From Fibrobacter sp. (lineage in GTDB: Bacteria > Fibrobacterota > Chitinivibrionia > Chitinivibrionales > Chitinispirillaceae): DNA of 54,784 bases. Both the position numbers and the translations under genes were made by a program. The notes beneath the pieces were generated by a model. The model had not been told where the DNA came from. It did not search any database and saw nothing but the letters and a program-made list of their open reading frames with translations. The stretch is taken from contig JAAYPC010000287.1 of assembly GCA_012519985.1 (NCBI GenBank), positions 1 to 54,784 on the forward strand, in the 5' to 3' direction. The first letter of the stretch is position 1; each line of letters begins with the position of its first letter. This document shows positions 53,418 through 54,784 of this stretch, piece after piece.

Positions 53418-53451
53418 GATTCTTCCTCAATTGTTTTTTTGTTTTATAAAT

Positions 53452-53483
53452 AAAAAAGCCCCTGAATTTTTCAGGGGCTTTTT
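53452..53483 (-). terminator. Attenuator terminator 2 of the DAHP synthase gene
   Basis: A 14-bp stem (transcript AAAAAGCCCCTGAA with TTCAGGGGCTTTTT) and a run of T lie 35 bases before the DAHP synthase start. Its 5' arm AGCCCCTG (53479-53472) can also pair over 8 bases with CGGGGGCT (53526-53519), which overlaps the last codons and stop of leader 2, forming an antiterminator. Confidence 0.88.
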
Positions 53484-53516
53484 GGATTATCTTGCTTCAG
53501 TCAGCTAAAATAAAGA

Positions 53517-53612
53517 TCAGCCCCCGCCGGCCATAAAGGCATAAAAAAACCAGTAATAAAAGAAGCGACCATTTAAAGTGACTGTACTGCGGATAGTTGT
53601 TTTTCTCATCAT
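53517..53612 (-). CDS. Aromatic leader peptide 2 (attenuation)
   Basis: A 31-codon ORF beginning MMRKTTIRSTVTLNG and then RFFYYWFFYAF, ending MAGGG-stop. Ten residues (17-26) include five Phe, three Tyr and one Trp. GGGA lies 4 bases from the first ATG and 7 from the second (53609). The last Gly codons and the stop form the 5' arm of an antiterminator for the terminator 34 bases downstream. A ribosome stalled on the aromatic run would leave that arm free and let DAHP synthase be transcribed; a ribosome reaching the stop would mask it. This is the pheL/trpL logic, sensing all three amino acids. Confidence 0.82.
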   Translation of the reverse strand: MMRKTTIRSTVTLNGRFFYYWFFYAFMAGGG

Positions 53613-53623
53613 TTTTCCCAAAT

Positions 53624-53651
53624 AAAAAACCCCTCTTTTTTGAGAGGGGTT
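53624..53651 (-). terminator. Attenuator terminator 1 of the DAHP synthase gene
   Basis: A 9-bp stem (transcript AACCCCTCT with AGAGGGGTT, 6-base loop) followed by six T lies between the two leader ORFs. Its 5' arm can instead pair, through TCGAACCCCT (53654-53645), with AGGGGTTCGG (53699-53690) just after the stop of leader 1, a 10-bp antiterminator. Confidence 0.85.
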
Positions 53652-53699
53652 CGATTCCTTTAATCTATAATTTAAACAGATCAATACGCCCGAACCCCT

Positions 53700-53756
53700 T
53701 CAGGTTTTAAACCAGAAGAAATAAAAGTACCGTGCGTTTTGATATGTTATGTTCAT
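53700..53756 (-). CDS. Aromatic leader peptide 1 (attenuation, possibly leaderless)
   Basis: An 18-codon ORF, MNITYQNARYFYFFWFKT. Residues 10-16 are YFYFFWF. Together with leader 2 (both share an N-small-R-aromatic pattern, NARYFYFFWF and NGRFFYYWFF) it looks like a duplicated sensor. Its stop is directly followed by the 5' arm of the antiterminator for terminator 1. The ATG begins 7 bases after the -10 box, at or next to the expected transcription start, so the mRNA may be leaderless at this ORF; there is no Shine-Dalgarno. Confidence 0.82.
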   Translation of the reverse strand: MNITYQNARYFYFFWFKT

Positions 53757-53762
53757 ACCTAT

Positions 53763-53791
53763 AATATAAACCCCAAAGGGAGAATTGTCAA
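53763..53791 (-). promoter_or_regulatory. Consensus sigma70 promoter of the DAHP synthase transcript
   Basis: TTGACA (53791-53786) and TATATT (53768-53763) are separated by exactly 17 bases. It is the best promoter in the window and drives the two leaders and the DAHP synthase gene. Confidence 0.85.
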
Positions 53792-53799
53792 CTTTCAAA

Positions 53800-53812
53800 T
53801 GTCTGACAGACA
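53800..53812. promoter_or_regulatory. Palindrome upstream of the DAHP synthase promoter
   Basis: TGTCTG-A-CAGACA is a perfect 6-bp inverted repeat with a 1-base centre, ending 8 bases upstream of the -35 box. Its position suits a regulator or activator site. The regulator is unknown. Confidence 0.45.
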
Positions 53813-53885
53813 AATATTTATGAAACCAGGACATCACAGGGTGGGTGAAAAGCATGAGTATTTGACAGGGTGACACAGATTGATA

Positions 53886-54308
53886 CTACTCTGAGTCTAA
53901 AATTATGGCGTTAGCTGGTGAGTACCGGATTTTCGGAATGATAATATCCAGGACTCCATCCTTATAAAAGGCTTCCATTGCATCGGGGTTAAGATTTGCA
54001 GGAAGGTTAAAGCACCGATGAAATGTCCCGTAACTTCTTTCCAGATGTCTGTAATAGTTTTTTTCTGTGACAGGGCTTTGTCTTTTTTCTCCGCAGATAG
54101 CAAGAACGTTATTATCCAGAATGATTTCAAAATCGCAGCGTTCCAGTCCTGGAAGATCTGCTTTGATCCGGTAGTATTCTTTTTCTTCCAGAATGTCTAC
54201 CGGGGGATAGTTGGAACTGATTTTGCGATCAGAGAGATCGAAATTTCCAGAGATCATTTGTTCCAATTCTTCAAAGAGATGCTCATTCTGGTTAGCTTTG
54301 TCGCTCAT
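53886..54308 (-). CDS. Small heat-shock protein, Hsp20 family
   Basis: A 140-aa ATP-independent holdase. The alpha-crystallin domain spans about residues 36-130: PPVDILEEKEYYRIKADLPG, DFEIILDNNVLAICGEKR, HLERSYGTFHRCFNLPANL and the FYKDGVLDIIIPK strand with the GVL motif. A short acidic N-terminal arm (about 30 residues) precedes it. The usual C-terminal IxI motif is represented by NAIIL. It starts 14 bases after the stop of the 58-aa ORF, likely one transcript. Confidence 0.93.
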   Translation of the reverse strand: MSDKANQNEHLFEELEQMISGNFDLSDRKISSNYPPVDILEEKEYYRIKADLPGLERCDFEIILDNNVLAICGEKRQSPVTEKNYYRHLERSYGTFHRCFNLPANLNPDAMEAFYKDGVLDIIIPKIRYSPANAIILDSE

Positions 54309-54322
54309 GACGGTTTTTCCCT

Positions 54323-54499
54323 CTAGACCTGTAAAAGAAATTCATGAAGACTTTTCGAAGTATTCAAAGCGATCTTCAGGTTGATAAGATCTTCGTTACT
54401 GATTATCCCCTCTCTAACCGGTCTTCCTTGCAGAAATGGTATAAAGGGGTGATTGATAAACTGATCGGGTTGAATCAGAGGTTTATCCAGAGTGTCCAT
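54323..54499 (-). CDS. 58-aa conserved-looking protein upstream of hsp20
   Basis: A small soluble protein starting MDTLDKPLIQPDQFINHPF and continuing IPFLQGRPVREGIISNEDL, with no membrane segment and no domain I recognise. AAGGAG lies 7 bases before its ATG at 54499, better than the hsp20 ribosome-binding site, and the stop is 14 bases before hsp20, so the two are probably co-transcribed. The start at 54499 replaces one ten codons earlier. It may be a partner or regulator of the heat-shock protein. Confidence 0.7.
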   Translation of the reverse strand: MDTLDKPLIQPDQFINHPFIPFLQGRPVREGIISNEDLINLKIALNTSKSLHEFLLQV

Positions 54500-54768
54500 A
54501 TTCTGCTCCTTTTTTCTGTTCATTAACAAGTTGCCGCAAAAAGCATGCCGTCTTCAGTTGCAGAAAATTGGTTGCCACTTACCATTAAAATAGTGAAAAA
54601 TGTATAAAAATGTAACTGAATTGAATCAGTTGTTCTCTTTTAAAACACATTTGTGTATCAAAAAGGACGAATCAGTTCCACCGACGTTCCCTCAATAACG
54701 CAACATCAGGGCAGAGCAGGGAAGCTCCAAAATCCTTTTTTACTTCTCTTTTAGAGAGAGGATTAAAT

Positions 54769-54784
54769 ATGTTGTTGAATTTGA
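54769..54784 (+). CDS. Start of a gene cut off by the window edge
   Basis: ATG TTG TTG AAT TTG follows an AGAGAGAGG placed 6 bases upstream. Only five codons are visible, so nothing can be said about the product. The 54530-54768 interval must carry its promoter and that of the divergent hsp20 operon. Confidence 0.35.

Overview
The window looks like chromosomal DNA of a Gram-negative bacterium of the FCB group, most likely Fibrobacterota (a Chitinispirillum-like lineage). The evidence is indirect. Two secreted enzymes end in a type IX secretion (Por) sorting tail, lipoproteins with lamin-tail and PEGA domains are common, and a bifunctional fucokinase/GDP-fucose pyrophosphorylase is present. 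Base composition is moderately AT-rich. Promoters are sigma70-like and ribosome-binding sites are strong (AAGGAGG). No phage, plasmid or CRISPR was seen. The taxonomic call is an inference.

Layout. (1) 0.4-7.1 kb, minus strand: a secreted GH43-CBM6 hydrolase, a methyltransferase, a lipoprotein and Fkp. (2) 7.2-14.8 kb, minus strand: a tight six-gene operon of DUF4956 membrane protein, HlyD-type adaptor fused to a DUF3616-like propeller, TolC-like protein, VTC-domain polyphosphate polymerase, lamin-tail lipoprotein and secreted PHP phosphoesterase. It is the best candidate for an undescribed multi-component envelope system. (3) 15.4-20.2 kb: an MBL hydrolase followed by a 43-bp tandem repeat, a HAD phosphatase, a DUF2007-like protein, a membrane protein with an L7/L12-like domain, and a 29-codon COX24-type ribosomal gene. 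(4) 20.4-26.7 kb: recD2, tRNA-Arg(CCG), a STAS-TM-PEGA protein that appears to start at ATT, an M23 peptidase, a Minf_1886 protein and tRNA-Phe(GAA). (5) 26.8-41.3 kb: an RNase Z-like protein, three glycosyltransferases (one fused to a radical-SAM-like domain that lacks its cluster motif), murI, cnoX, a glycerol-1-phosphate dehydrogenase/HAD pair, an M29 aminopeptidase, a split NmrA gene, a DUF362 protein and mgtE. (6) 41.4-49.6 kb: nfo and a dprA-ftsB-DUF502-recO operon among several families of short repeats. One family surrounds a divergent REP-associated transposase. (7) 49.7-54.8 kb: a DUF4184 protein, a lamin-tail lipoprotein, DAHP synthase and Hsp20.

The strongest regulatory discovery lies upstream of the DAHP synthase gene on the minus strand (53452-53812). 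A consensus promoter drives two successive leader peptides, each with a run of Phe, Tyr and Trp codons. Each is followed by an intrinsic terminator and by a segment, right at the leader stop codon, that can pair with the terminator's 5' arm. This reads as a tandem ribosome-mediated attenuator sensing all three end products of the aromatic pathway. The first leader may be translated from a leaderless transcript.

Start codons were revised wherever a clear ribosome-binding site or signal peptide pointed to an internal start; each case is noted. Domain calls rest on motifs read by eye, not on database searches.
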